Under the pieces are notes generated by a model, which worked only from the letters and a program-made list of their open reading frames with translations, made no database searches and had not been told where the DNA came from. Positions 11,161 to 22,831 of a stretch of DNA of 64,000 nt are shown piece by piece. A program made the position numbers and the translations under genes. Position 1 is the stretch's first letter. The number at the start of each line of letters is the position of its first letter. The DNA is from Batillaria attramentaria (Eukaryota > Mollusca > Gastropoda > Batillariidae), in the NCBI GenBank assembly GCA_018292915.2, contig JACVVK020000323.1, positions 271,001-335,000 of the forward strand. Direction: 5' to 3'.

Positions 11161-12668
11161 AGTAGAGAGGGAAAAGCCTCCATGGCTCCCTTGTGACATG
11201 GGCCAAGGTCATTCAAAAGAGTATGTTTGTAAAAAATCTTATCAATATCTATCATCATGCCAAGTAAGGTGTCAAGGTCATTCAAATAAGATCTCATCAA
11301 TGTCTATCATTATGCCATGGTGGACGCCTCTAGTATTTGTAATATCTCCCAAAACAGTAATATGGAATTTCACAACAGACAGCTTTAACGATCTTGACCT
11401 TGAGTACTTGAAATCAGATAAACCTGCATCTCCGGAACGTAGACGGCTAGAATCGCAGTTCTTGTTTTATTGTAATCGAAAAGAAAAACGTAATGTAACC
11501 GTACTATTTAGAATTTTTTTCTGTTTTCAAAGTTGTCTTAGCATTTTTCGTCTTTTTATGGCGATTTGCATGTAATTATTTTCGGGTGAACGGCAGGCTA
11601 GAAACACATTAACCCTCTGTATCGTCTGATTAAACATTGATCCAGGTGTATGACCCCCCACCCTCCTAGGGTCAAGGTCATTCAAATGAGATCTGTAAGA
11701 GCTTATCAATGCCTATCATTATGGCAAGTTTGACAGCTATAGTTTTTGTAGTTTCTGTACAAAATTAATGGTAATGTAAATTGCACAACAGACAGCTGTA
11801 ATGACCTTGATCTTGAGTCAAGGTCATTCAAAAGAGTATGTCTGCATAGGCCTCGTTTCTGTCTATCATTGTGCCTTGTTTGGCGCCTCTGCTGTTTGTT
11901 GTTTCCAAGAAAATGTTAACGTTAAATTCTCCGCAAAACATCTTGAATGGCCTTGACCTTGACTCAAGGAAATTGAATACAACTTTATACAAGTATGCCA
12001 GTACAGGTTTTGTCAATGTCTATCACTATGCATAGTTTGATGCCTCTGGTGCCCCTAGATTCTGAGAAAATGGCAATTTCCAATGAGACAGCTTTAATGA
12101 CCTTGACTTTCAGTCAGGGTCACTCAAAATGGTATGTCTATCAGCAAGCGAGGATTGGTGCTTCTGCTGTTTATTGTTTCTGAGAAAATGCTAATGTTAA
12201 GGTTTTGTAAGCTTTTCTGCAAACAGCTTGTATGGCCTTGACCTTGGGTCAAGGTCAATCAATATGACATGTTTTTAAAGTTCTTATGGCTGTCTATCAG
12301 AATGCCAAGTTTGATGCCTCTGCTGTTCATTGTTTCTGAGAAAATGCCAATGTTAAGGTTTTTGGAAGGTTTTCCGCAAAACAGCTTGTATGGCCTTAAC
12401 CTTGACTCAAAGTCACTGAATACAGGTATGTCAGTAAAGGTGTTGTCAATGTCTATCACCATGCAAAGTTTGATGTCTCTGGCTTTTCTACATTCTGAGA
12501 AATTGCCAATGTAAAATTTCCAGACAGCTTTAGTGGCCTTGACCTTGGGTCAAGGTCAATCAATATGGTATGTTTTGAGAGGTCTTATGGCTGTCTATCA
12601 GCATGCCAAGTTTGGTGCCTCTGCTATTTGTAGATTCTGAGAAAAGGCCAATATTAAGGTTTACTGAA

Positions 12669-12715
<47 letters not shown>

Positions 12716-12761
12716 GACGGAGGGTTATTACACAGACTCACTTTGTTACACAAGCAAGCCC
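11161..12761 (-). mobile_element. Helentron-like element(s), mosaic copy H3
   Basis: The low end has the 3' hairpin and GGCTCCCTTGTG-type repeat of the CCC subfamily. The high end has the ACT-subfamily 5' end (TAGACTCACTTTGTTACACA) and a CA microsatellite (12668-12712). Core units are interrupted at about 11412-11660 by unrelated sequence. The mismatched ends suggest two different elements joined by deletion rather than one insertion. Confidence 0.7.
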
Positions 12762-12789
12762 AAAAAAAATCTATCCGGTATAAATAATA

Positions 12790-12925
12790 AACACGTTTCA
12801 CTTCTTTGTACATCGAACATTAGAGGTCGAGGATAGTCCGCATACTTGAGGTGTCTAAATTTTATAGAACATGTTTGACTCTCTCAAGAAGCTAAAGATG
12901 CTGTCAGACGGAACATCCCGGAACA
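12790..12925 (-). repeat. Dispersed repeat, partner of 2479-2668
   Basis: Inverted relative to the copy near the window start, without the SINE scrap. It contains TTTCACTTCTTTGTACATCG and ACTTGAGGTGTCTAAATTTT. A GA run follows at about 12930-12950. Confidence 0.65.
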
Positions 12926-13098
12926 AGAGAGAGAGAGAGAGAGAGAGAGATGGGTGTTACTTAGACTTTAAGGACAAACAGACAACGGTAGACAGTAGAT
13001 TGTCACAGTCTCCCCTGCTTTTCAAATGTCACCCAAGAGGTGTCTCCAGCGTGACTTTTTTTTTTGTTTCTAAGCAGATTCACCAAACTCCTTTTTAC

Positions 13099-13282
13099 CT
13101 ATACAGTTTGTGTGTGGACATGAAGGTGCCCCAGACACTGAACTCCGCCAGTGCGAATAGGGTGACGAACAGAGCGACGATTTCTATCACCGGCGTTACA
13201 ACAAAGGGAAGAGCTTTTTTGTCCTCCGCCTTCACTGCCCAGGTAACCTCAAGCAGATCGGTAGCGCTGAGCCGGTAGTTCC
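13099..13282 (-). CDS. Host gene exon 8 (membrane-helix exon)
   Basis: The acceptor is a pyrimidine stretch ending TATTCAG before 13282. The exon begins with two bases that complete the Gly codon left by exon 7, then NYRLSATDLLEVTW. A long hydrophobic run (PFVVTPVIEIVALFVTLFAL, then AEFSVW) is a likely transmembrane helix. It ends STHKLY before TAG|GTAAAA. If not spliced there, translation stops one codon later (Arg, TAA), so this may be either the last coding exon or an internal one. Confidence 0.7.
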
Positions 13283-13353
13283 CTGAATAGCAATGAAAAT
13301 AAAATCCAACCACCATAAAAGTTCCACTAGTGCTACAACGATCACTGAGGAGA

Positions 13354-13548
13354 CTAGAGAGACAGAAGCCTACTTGGCTCACCTGTGAAATGGGTCACGG
13401 TCGTTTAAAGGAGTATGTAAAGGAGGTCTCATCTCTGTCTATCATCACGCCGTGGTTTTTTTTTTATCTCTGGTGTTCGTAGTTTCTGAGAAAATTACAA
13501 TGTTACAGTTTTCCATGGACAACTTGTATGGCCTTAACCTTTAGATAT
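13354..13548 (-). mobile_element. Helentron-like element, 3' end fragment
   Basis: Starts CTAGAGAGACAGAAGCCTAC followed by TTGGCTCACCTGTG and one core unit, then decays. This is a 3'-end remnant. Confidence 0.7.
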
Positions 13549-13970
13549 TATGGGTGCGTTTACATTATAACTGAGCCAGAACCGACCTCCGAACCGAACC
13601 GCACCAGGCCCACTTTCTTGTGTTTACTCCATTGTTGAATACTACAGTTCTGTGGCAGACGCGCTGACCTTTGGCATGGAGGAATGAAATATGTGCTTTT
13701 GCATGTGGTTTAAGAAGAGACGTATTCGACGCAACGGGAGAATAACATCACTTCATACACGATCATAAAACTTGCATTGATACTGCATTGGAAGATTGAC
13801 AGTGAGCGTTCACATGTCAAAGGTGCTCTTTTTTCAGAAGAATATTCATGGAGAGCCGTTCTGAAACGCCGTTTGAAGCATGTTTCACAAGGATTAGCAT
13901 TTGTTTAAATCAGGCTAACTTACCATTTCCGGATTCTGGAATCAAGAGGCAATTCTGCTCTAGGACAGGG
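13549..13970. other. Unassigned intronic sequence
   Basis: No gene, recognised repeat or RNA seen. Confidence 0.4.
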
Positions 13971-13973
13971 GTG

Positions 13974-14172
13974 CTATGACACAGCGGCGCGTTCACACAG
14001 CGGCGCGTTCACACAGCGGTGCTATGACACAGCGGCGCGTTCACACAGCGGTGCTACGACACAGCGGTGAGTTCACACAGCGGTGCTACGACACAGCGGT
14101 GCGTTCACCCAGCGGTGCTATGACACAGCGGTGCGTTCACCCAGCGGTGCTATATGACACAGCGGTGCGTGT
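13974..14172 (+). repeat. Short tandem repeat built on ACACAGCGG
   Basis: ACACAGCGGTGCGTTCAC and ACACAGCGGTGCTATGAC alternate about a dozen times with small changes (some CCCAGCGG). The open frame across it is repeat read-through. Confidence 0.8.
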
Positions 14173-15217
14173 CACGGACGCGCTGCAGAGATCTAGTCCG
14201 TGCTACTGCGTGAATTGTTTAGTTCTAGCCAGTTATCTTGAGGTAGCCCGTGCTTCTGGTCAACAGCATGACGGTTATGAGTTTAGCTCGAACAGTATCT
14301 CGCTCGTGCAGTAGTTGTGACTCGGTAACTCCCGTGTCTCTCGGGCTGCATGGGCGTTTCTAGAACGTTCCCGTCAGGAACTGTTAAACTGACAGTTTTT
14401 ACCAGGCTCGGTGCATTTTGCCCGGAGCTGGTGGGACTAACGGCCGGACATCTTCCTGAGGCCCGTCCGTCATTGCGTGTAGGAGACCGCACTTGTATTC
14501 TGATGCCAGGTCCTACCCTCCGTTGTTGTCAACCCCTTGTACTGACCTAGCGTTGAGGTACGTTCTCTTTTCATATTCCAAGTCATAGGTTTTCTAATCG
14601 TGTTGTAGTGTTGTTGGTGCCGTTAGGTTAGTGGAATTACGGCTTGGACTCTGTAGATTGTTTATTGTGATGTGCCCTAGACTTATGGTAGGTTTCTGCT
14701 ATGCAGGTGTGTGACAAACCGCATTTATGGGGTTTTCATTGATTATGTGTTTGCCGTTTTCAAAGTGTATTTTCATGTGTAGTGTTAACTAGTGTTTTAG
14801 ACAGGTAGTACTGTACTGGAGTTTATCCCAGTCTACCTAACGTTTTCACGTGCGGGAAAATGCCTATGCACGGCTATAGCGGTTGCTTGAGTTTTACTCT
14901 GTACGAGAGACTGTTGTAACACAAGTAGACCTGAGTTGTTGTCAGCTTACGAAGTGAGCAATTGCGACAAAGATTGTGCGCAGTCCTACTATTGACCGGT
15001 GGAGGGAACAGGTCTTTTTTTTCCCCCACCCGGCTTCTTTGTGTTCCGTATGCCATAGCGCTACAGGTATGTTTGAATTTTGAATATTGTTTGTCTATTT
15101 CAAGACCAAGTGGATTGTTTGATAACCCTAACTTGATGCTATTATGATGTATATCTGATTTAGTTCTGAATGTTGGACTTCTCAAATGGTTATTCAAATG
15201 AGAGAATCTGAATTTTT
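14173..15217. other. Unassigned sequence containing one minisatellite monomer
   Basis: At about 14665-14708 there is a single copy of the 55-bp unit that is amplified at 17349-18164 (GTGATGTGCC...AGACTTATGGTAGGTTTCTG). Nothing else is recognised. Confidence 0.6.
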
Positions 15218-15264
15218 GGCTCCCTTGTGTAACAATGGGAGTCTATGTATTAACCCTCCGTCGT

Positions 15265-15300
<36 letters not shown>

Positions 15301-16289
15301 AGAAAACTTTAACATTGTCATTTTCTCAGAATCTACAAACAGCAGAGGCACCAAACTTGGCATGTTGATAGACAACCAAAAGACCTTTCAAAACATTTCA
15401 GTTTGAATGACCTTGACTCAAGGTCAAGGTCACTAAAGTTCTCTGTTTGAACATTTTACATTGGCATTTTCTCGCAATCTACAAACACCAGAGGTTTTAA
15501 ACTTTGTATGGTGATAGACGTTGATAAGAACTTTACAGATATACATGTAGTCAGTGGCCTTATGTCAAGGTCAAGGCCGTACAAGCTATTTTTGTGAAAC
15601 CTTAACATTGGCATTTTCTCAGAAACAACAAACAGCAGAGGCGCCAAACCTGGCGTGCTGATAGACAGTGATAAGACCTATGCACACATACCACCTTAAA
15701 TGACCTTGACTCAAGGTCAAGGTCATTAAAACAGTCTGTTGGGAAAATTTACATTTGCATTTTCTCAGAAGAATCAGAAGCATCAAACTATATGTGCAAT
15801 GATTGACATTTGCAGCACCTTTACAGACATACCTGTGTTCAGTGACTTTTATTCAAGGTCAAGGTCATGCAAGCGTTTTTGGAGAAACTTTAACCTTGGC
15901 ATTTTCTCCAAAACAACAAACACCAAACGAGGCATGATGATAGACAGCAATGAAACCTACCTTTCTGAATGACCTTGACTGAAGGTCAAGGTCATAAAAG
16001 CTGTCTGTTGTGAATTTTAACATTGCTGTTTTCGGAGGAACTACAAATACTAGAGGCATCAAACTTGGCATAATGATAGACATTGATGAGGTCTCATTTG
16101 AATGACCTTGACCAAAGGTCAAGGCCATACAAACTGTTTCGGGGAAAATTTTAATATTGCCTGAACTCTGAGCGCCAGAGACATTTACTTGGCATGATAA
16201 CGGATAGTGATAAGAGCTTTACAAACATACTCTTGTGAATAACCTTGACCTGTGTCACAAGGGAGCCATTGAGGCTTTTGCCTCTCTAG
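15218..16289 (+). mobile_element. Helentron-like element, copy H5 (CCC subfamily)
   Basis: Starts after a T run with GGCTCCCTTGTGTAACAATG, then a GT microsatellite and about six core units. It ends CACAAGGGAGCC, a hairpin (GAGGC-TTTT-GCCTC), then TCTAG followed by T. Both boundaries are clean, making it the best reference copy of the CCC subfamily. Confidence 0.8.
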
Positions 16290-17348
16290 TTGGTAGGATG
16301 TTTTGAACTTCATTCTTGTGAGGAATCAGTTGTGAGAATATGGTTTGAGGTTGATGATGAGGATATAAGTTTGAACTGTTTGATATTGTATGGGTACTTG
16401 GTAACTGGAAGGTGAATTTGTTGAGAATTTCTGATATCAATTCATAACTGGAACTTTCGAGATCGATGTCAGATGTTATTGTTGTTGAAATGGAACTTTG
16501 TTCAGGATCAAAGTTAGTTTATGGAGAAGAAATACTATCCGAGATAGTGGTAGTAATTACGGGTTAATATTGTACAGGAACGACGCCGGAGACCCGGTGA
16601 GCTGACCGCATAGTAGTATGTCCGCCTGATCAGCGTACACAACACCATGTTTGTCTACCATTGTCTGCCCCGTCGTTGTGGAGCTTGAAGCCAGCGACGT
16701 GTGTTTGTCTCCCTTGAGATCACGTGCAGCCATCCAGTCGAGCGCCGTGTCAAGGTGGAGCTATCCCTGAGTGTGATGGGGTACACCATCCTCAGCGTAT
16801 TATTTGTGAAGGTGTCTGCGGTCCAGCATTGTTAAAGTCACTTCCAGAAGTGCTTCCATTCACTCATTCCAGGAGAAGGTGAAAAGATTTGAATCGCCCG
16901 GAATTCCCAGAGGAATCGTCTGGCTCAAGTGTATATTTTTCTATCCAAGATCAACAAGTCTTCACCCAGTCTGCAGCATCGTTTTGACTAAGCTTGTTGA
17001 GTTCATCGTGTTTATTTCACTTTATTCATTTCACATCTAATTGTGTATAGTCAGTGGTTTTGTCCGCGTGGTAGTACATTTTGTATTCAGGCACATATCC
17101 TGAGAATAACCGATGTGCTGGTGAAATTGGAGGCTTCTGTTTTTCAGCTGTGAACGTAATTAAGTCTTAAAACTACTTATTAATTCGTGTGATTGTCTCA
17201 TAGTTTTTGTGTTTAAAAGGTCTCAGTCAAAAGAATAACTATTTGCTTGTGTGTATGAAAGGGAGTGGATGACGTTTGCATGCGTGCCTTTCTGAATGTC
17301 TGTGATTTGAAAGCGGAGTGAAAGTGTGAGACCGCCTTACGTTACAAG
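16290..17348. other. Unassigned intronic sequence
   Basis: No long frame, repeat terminus or RNA gene recognised. Confidence 0.4.
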
Positions 17349-18164
17349 GTGGGCCTGTAGGTTGTGATGTGCCATAGACTTATGGTAGGTTTCTGCTATG
17401 TAGGGGCCTGTAGGTTGTGATGTGCCATAGACTTATGGTAGGTTTCTGCTATGTAGGTGGACCTGTAGGTTGTGATGTGCCATAGACTTATGGTAGGTTT
17501 CTGCTATGCAGGTGGGCCTGTAGGTTGTGATGTGCCTCAGACTTATGGTAGGTTTCTTCTATGCAGGTGGGCCTGTAGGTTGTGATGTGCCATAGACTTA
17601 TGGTAGGTTTCTGCTATGCAGGTGGGCCTGTAGGTTGTGATGTGCCATAGACTTATGGTAGGTTTCTGCTATGCAGGTGGGCCTGTAGGTTGTGATGTGC
17701 CATAGACTTATGGTAACTTTCTGCTATGCAGGTGGGCCTGTAGGTTGTGATGTGCCATAGACTTATGGTAGGTTTCTGCTATGCAGGTGGGCCTGTAGGT
17801 TGTGATGTGCCATAGACTTATGGTAGGTTTCTGCTATGTAGGTGGGCCTGTAGGTTGTGATGTGCCATAGACTTATGGTAGGTTTCTGCTATGTAGGTGG
17901 GCCTGTAGGTTGTGATGTGCCATAGACTTATGGTAGGTTTCTGCTATGCAGGTGGGCCTGTAGGTTGTGATGTGCCATAGACTTATGGTAGGTTTCTGCT
18001 ATGCAGGTGGGCCTGTTTGGTTGTGATAGACTTATGGTAGGTTTCTGCTATGCAGGTGGGCCTGTAGGTTGTGATGTGCCATAGACTTATGGTAACTTTC
18101 TGCTATGCAGGTGGGCCTGTAGGTTGTGATGTGCCATAGACTTATGGTAACTTTCTGCTATGCT
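17349..18164 (+). repeat. 55-bp minisatellite, about 15 units
   Basis: Unit GTGGGCCTGTAGGTTGTGAT + GTGCCATAGACTTATGGTAG + GTTTCTGCTATGCAG. Units are nearly identical apart from a few substitutions (GTAACTTTC variants) and one shortened unit near 18010. It lies in an intron of the host gene. Confidence 0.95.
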
Positions 18165-18324
18165 TGGGTTTTCCCCGTTGGTTTGGTCCCGTCCCGGGAG
18201 AGGCAAGTTCCCCGATGTTGGTCTTCGCCAGCCTGGAGGTGTCCGCGGCACCGGACGCGTCAGCTCGGATGGGAATACACTTTTTGGAACCCTTGGTCCT
18301 AGAACCCGCGTCCGCTGTTCTACG

Positions 18325-18486
18325 GGGAGCCGGGATGGTCGAATGGTAGAGCGTTGGACTTCCAATGCTCGGGTCGTGAGTTCGACCCCGGCTGGGGCCA
18401 AATATTTGTGCTGGCTTTTTCATCGTTACCCCGTCTTTGATATCACCCTATGTGGTGGAAAAGGACGTTAAACACCCACCCCACCC
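18325..18486 (+). mobile_element. tRNA-SINE family 2
   Basis: tRNA-like head with box A-like TGGTCGAATGGTAGAGCG and box B GAGTTCGACCCC, then a short body (TTTGTGCTGGCTTTTTCATC) and the tail GGACGTTAAACACCCACCCC. Copies at 34591, 38081 and 62225 share it, and short scraps lie at 2568 and 44033. TSD not clear here. It can be mistaken for a tRNA gene. Confidence 0.85.
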
Positions 18487-18984
18487 TCCGCTATTCTATG
18501 TTGATTGTTCTCTCGTTTACCCGGAGCCGACTATGAGCCTAGACACTGAATCCCGGGAACGAGGACCAGCTGTTCATATTGTGTCCTACGTTGTTTCTAA
18601 GACTGTGACTTGTTTTGCAGGCCCAGCAATTGTGTGATAATTATTGCCTTCAATTGTCAGACTATGTTGTGGTGAATGCTACCACTTGTACTTGCATTGA
18701 TATATTGCACCGATACCCATTCGTGTTTGAATTAGTGTACGTATCCAATACAGTTCCTTGGTGGCGTACACTTTGTGTTTTGTGCGGAGTGAGTGCTTTG
18801 TGTGTGAGGGCCACTCGGAACACGCACGTATTTGATGCTTCTGGTGTTTGTAAACTCACAGGCAAAAGAAACGCAAAAGCACAACTGAGACTTCCATGTG
18901 GTAAATTCTTAAAAAATATTTTATGTTTTTTCCAGAAAACAAAATCATCCGATATGAAATTCGTCTAGTAGAGTTCCGAAAAAC
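18487..18984. other. Unassigned intronic sequence
   Basis: No supported gene or repeat end seen. Confidence 0.35.
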
Positions 18985-20420
18985 AATATGACTTGTGTGA
19001 GTGAGTGGCTTTCAACCCTTTTGGTTCAGGTCGTGCTGAAAGTCAGTACCGTGTTGATCCTCCACGGTCAGCAATCACCGCCCTGCACCTCCGGTACATG
19101 TAGCGAACCAGATTGTTGGTTTGCTGCTGGGGAACCTGGGCCCACACTTGTGCAATGGCTGCACGCAACTCAGCTGCCTTACGAGGCCTGGAAACGAGAG
19201 CATTGAGCTTACTCTGAAGGGCATCCCAAAAATGCTCTGTTGGGTTAAGATCCGGGCAGGATTGGGCAAGAGTGGTGTTGATGCGATGCAGGAAGTCCTG
19301 GGTAACACGTGCTGTGTGGGGTCGGGCATTATCCTGCTGGAACAGGAAGTTACGGTGCTGTGTGTGTGAGGGCGGGCATTATCCTGCTGGAACAGGAAGT
19401 TACGGTGCTGTGTGTGGGGGGTGGGCATTATCCTGCTGGAACAGGAAGTTACGGTGCTGTGTGTGTGGGGGCGGGCATTATCCTGCTGAAACAGGAAGTT
19501 ACGGTGCTGTGTGTGTGGGGGCGGGCATTATCCTGCTGAAACAGGAAGTTACGGTGCGTATGGAAATATGGCACCACGTGGGACTCGGTGGAGGATTTGG
19601 GCGATATAGCGGTCAGCATTGACGCCATTCCCACGACCTTGACCCACATTCTGGAAGAACACTGGGCCAACTCGCTGATTCTGGCCGATTGCGCCCCAAA
19701 TCATGACGCTTACACCTCCCCATCTGTTGTGTTGCATGGTGTTGGCCTCAGCAAACCGCTCTCTGCGCCTTCTCCAGATGTTTATTCGGCCATCCGAGTG
19801 ATCCAGAAAAACGCTTCTCGTCTGAGAATAGCACCCTCCTCCACTTCCTAAGACGCCAGTTAACGTGCTGCTGGGCTCATGCCAGACGGTGACGGCGATG
19901 CTGAACTATGACGGCAGGACGTCTTGCGGGAACATGGTTTTCCACGTGTGCAGCAGCCAGACGCCGGCGCACGGTTCGATCACTGACTGGCCTCCCATGC
20001 ACACTTTTGATGTTTCTGGCTGTGTTAGCGGCGGTTTCACGGTTGTCCCGTAGTGCTGGCGCCGAAGTCGGCGATCTTGGGCAGCTGTGGTGACCCTTGG
20101 CCTGCCGCTCCTGGGTAAGTCCTCAGTACCGTTGGGGGCATAAAAACGGCGCTGAACGCGATAGACTGTCGTGACATTCACACCAAAAGTCAGGCAACTT
20201 GCTGCGGCGTCTCGCCAGCATCCAGACGACCAATAGCTTGTTGGTGCTGGGCTTCCAACAATCTTGGCATCGTGACTAGGCAAGAGCTGTGCGAGTTATG
20301 GCCAAACAGTGGCCAGTTTTTATAACCTGACTGAGTGCACTGAACAATACTCATGATATGTCCAGTTTCTGCACGTGCAGCAAGTGCCCGACACTGCAGA
20401 CCGTAACCCACTTTCTTCTT
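18985..20420 (-). pseudogene. Tc1-like transposase relic
   Basis: On the minus strand 20385-19906 gives a paired helix-turn-helix region (…VNVTTVYRVQRRF) and the RSGRPRVTT hinge typical of Tc1-like transposases. Lower down come WGGVSVMIWGAI and LFQQDNARPH, the region around the second catalytic Asp of the DDE domain, then the C-terminal part. Frameshifts, stops and an internal tandem expansion make it inactive. Boundaries are approximate because I did not find matching terminal repeats. Confidence 0.75.
19320..19560 (-). repeat. Five ~50-bp tandem units inside the Tc1 catalytic motif
   Basis: GGCATTATCCTGCTGGAACA + GGAAGTTACGGTGCTGTGTG recurs at about 50-bp spacing. Read on the minus strand it encodes LFQQDNARPHTH each time, so the catalytic-Asp segment has been multiplied. 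Confidence 0.85.
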
Positions 20421-20515
20421 CTTTTACCTGCTCACAATCAACTGGTTGATTATTATAGCAGGGTGGGGGTCTGCGCTAATAAGAAAACGGGGGGTGTGGG
20501 GGGGGGGGGAGGTGT

Positions 20516-21365
20516 GTTATTACTGAACTCTTGACACTTTTGTGTCAAGAATGCTGGCCGTTGCTACCTCTACAGGTAGACTGTTCCAGTCCCGAATGGT
20601 TTTGGGGAAGAACGAGGACTGGCGGTGGATGGTGCGGCATTGCATTTGTTGGAACTGTAGATGATGTCCTCTTCTCTGCCTCTGTGGCGCTGGAATGAGA
20701 CTGGTTTTGTCCACGCAGACCTTGTCATGTACGATCTTGTATAGCATGGTCAGTCTTGCTGATTTACGGCGTTGTTGTAGAGTGGGCCATTTTAGCCTGT
20801 CCAGCATGTCCATCACACTCAAGGTGTTGTGGTACCTATTTACTACGAATCGGGCCGGGCTGCCCAACGTTGCACGGCTTCCAGTTTGTCTATGTTCTGC
20901 TTAGAGTGTGGGTCCCATACTGTGCATGCATACTCCAAGATCGGACGCACCAAGGATTTGCATGATGTCTCCTTAAGTTTAGTGGCGCTCACTTTTATGT
21001 TGCGTCTTAGGAAGCCCAGCGTCTTATTTGCCTCAGCACAAATGCTGTCTATATGAATGTCCCAGCCCAAGTCGTGCTGGATTGTTAATCCTAAATGATG
21101 ACACCGTTTGAAGTGTATGACCATGAAGACAGTAGGTGCTATCGAAGGGGGATCTCTTACGCGTCCCCGGAAGTGTAGAGCACTTCCCTGGGTGGAATGA
21201 CATGTCCCAGCTGTGCTCCCACTGCTGGAGGCGGTGCAGGTCTTCCTGTAGCTGAGCCTTGTCCTGTACCGATGTCCTGATCATGTAGACTGCTGTGTCG
21301 TCAGCGAAAAGTCTGGTGCACGCAGTGAGTTGTTCACTCTCAACTCGGCACTGACCAGGCGTGTG
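20516..21365 (-). pseudogene. LINE relic (CR1/Jockey-type RT C-terminal half)
   Basis: On the minus strand: LFADDTAVYMI (RT motif C), then LQQWEHSWDMSFHPGKC. In other frames come LGWDIHIDSICAEANKTLGF, LVRPILEYACTVWDPH and, at the end, FFPKTIRDWNSLPVEV. Two or more frame changes (around 21120 and 20860) interrupt it. The endonuclease and front of the RT are missing, a 5' truncation. Confidence 0.8.
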
Positions 21366-21524
21366 GACAAGAAAAACATGTGTTGCGGGAGCTGATAGCA
21401 TTTTCCCGTTTATTGATATGTATGTTGGCATTTTTTTTCCAGCGATAAAACTTTTTGTGTTTCTTTTGCCTGCGAGTTTAGTTTTTGAGAAAATGCCAAT
21501 GTTCAAATTTACAGAGAGATTTAA

Positions 21525-22502
21525 AGGGTACGGCAAGTCAAGAGCACTATTGGGTTTAAATGACAGATATTGAGGTCCTAAGCTGTTAGACAGCAAAAGT
21601 TTTCGTGAACAAAGTACCATTTACTCAAAAATGCGCCGAAAACACCCTCTGCTTTCGGTTCCTGGGCTGCGCCATGTTGCCGCGCTCTTTCGTGAATGAG
21701 ACGGGAAAGGTACTGACGGTGACGTCACTCCACCACCACTGTCGGCAGTGCCCGCTTTGAGCGGGTTGTTCCAGAGTATTTTGTGTTCGAGATGCCACAG
21801 TGCAAAGCGTTTGGTTGTTTCAGCAAACAAGGCACATGTAAGAATGCAGGTGGAAGCCACAAAAGCTTTTTTTGAATTTCCGAATCTTAACAAATCGAAG
21901 GAAAAACGGAGGTTGTGTGCGAAATGGTTGGAGACCTTGAAGAACGGCTCGCTTGCCCCGAGTGCAGGAATACGCCTGGAACAATCGAGACCTCGTTCGT
22001 GGAGATCATTTTACCTCGGATTGTTTCACTGGCGCTTTTGCGAACGATGTTGTTGCTTCACTTGTCAAACACGCATCTCCCACTATTGCACTCGTTCTCA
22101 TCAATCGGCTCTTCCCGGGCCATCGGCGTCCACACTGTTTTCTGCCTGACCCCTTACTGAGCTCTTCCTCAGAATATTCTGGCTCGAAATTATAGGGAAC
22201 TATCCCCAAATCCATTCTAGCTTTCAGGAAATAAGCAAAGTGTGTATACGAGCCAGAAATAGCACGCCTAAAACGTGTAGCAGGCACACCTGCACGCAGT
22301 GTCAGAATCTCGCCTGCTGCTGAGTGGTGGAGTGACGTCACTGCTAGGATCAACATGGCAGCCTCCATGGCATCGCATTTCGGCTGCTTGGTGTGAAAAA
22401 TGCTGAATGGTGTATTCGTGTTCAAATCTTTCGGGCTGCAGCCGTCTAGGACCTCAATGTCTGTCATTTAAACCCAATAGTGCTCTTGACTTGCCGTACC
22501 CT
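21525..22502. mobile_element. Kolobok-like DNA transposon: TTAA TSD, ~57-bp TIRs, THAP fragment
   Basis: The outer sequence AGGGTACGGCAAGTCAAGAG continues for about 57 bp and is mirrored at the other end. TTAA flanks both sides (21521-21524 and 22503-22506). Outside, the sequence is a Helentron core unit that would read across a single TTAA. TTAA targets plus a THAP domain are features of Kolobok. At 978 bp it is too short to encode a full transposase. Confidence 0.8.
21792..22050 (+). pseudogene. THAP-domain fragment (broken)
   Basis: From an ATG: MPQCKAFGCF..., a basic stretch, FFEFPN, then RRLCAKWLETLKN, matching the order of a THAP zinc finger (N-terminal Met-Pro-x-Cys, the F-x-P segment, the Trp). 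After a frame change GDHFTSDCF supplies the expected …HF..DCF end. The third zinc-binding Cys (before GDHF) reads as Arg. THAP domains bind transposon ends in P and Kolobok transposases; here it is a relic. Confidence 0.65.
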
Positions 22503-22568
22503 TTAAATGACCTTGGCCTTAAGTCCGGTTCATTGAAATGGGTATAATAACTAGTTAACTGCGTATTT

Positions 22569-22831
22569 GGTAGGCGCTTTACCCAATTTCCTGTACTGGC
22601 TCAAAGCGCTGCGAGCTGAACCCAACACGCATGCTCACGTGAATCACGCGCATTCTTTCACACACTGGACATGAACACATTACAATCACGTGGTGCGAAG
22701 GATCAGCTTAGGTATTAAGTTTCGGAATTTAGAATTACATTTATTTCAAATGTCGAGAGCTGAACATCTTCCAAAGCAGAGGTGAGAGAGAGTGAGTACC
22801 CGGAGAGAACCCCCCGAAGATCGGCCCGAAT
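22569..22831 (-). mobile_element. tRNA-SINE family 3, 5'-truncated copy
   Basis: Begins with the reverse of the tail (TAGGCGCTTTACCCAATTTC) and extends to the GGTTCTCTCCGGGTACTC region, lacking the tRNA head. More diverged than the copies at 80 and 40620. Confidence 0.75.
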
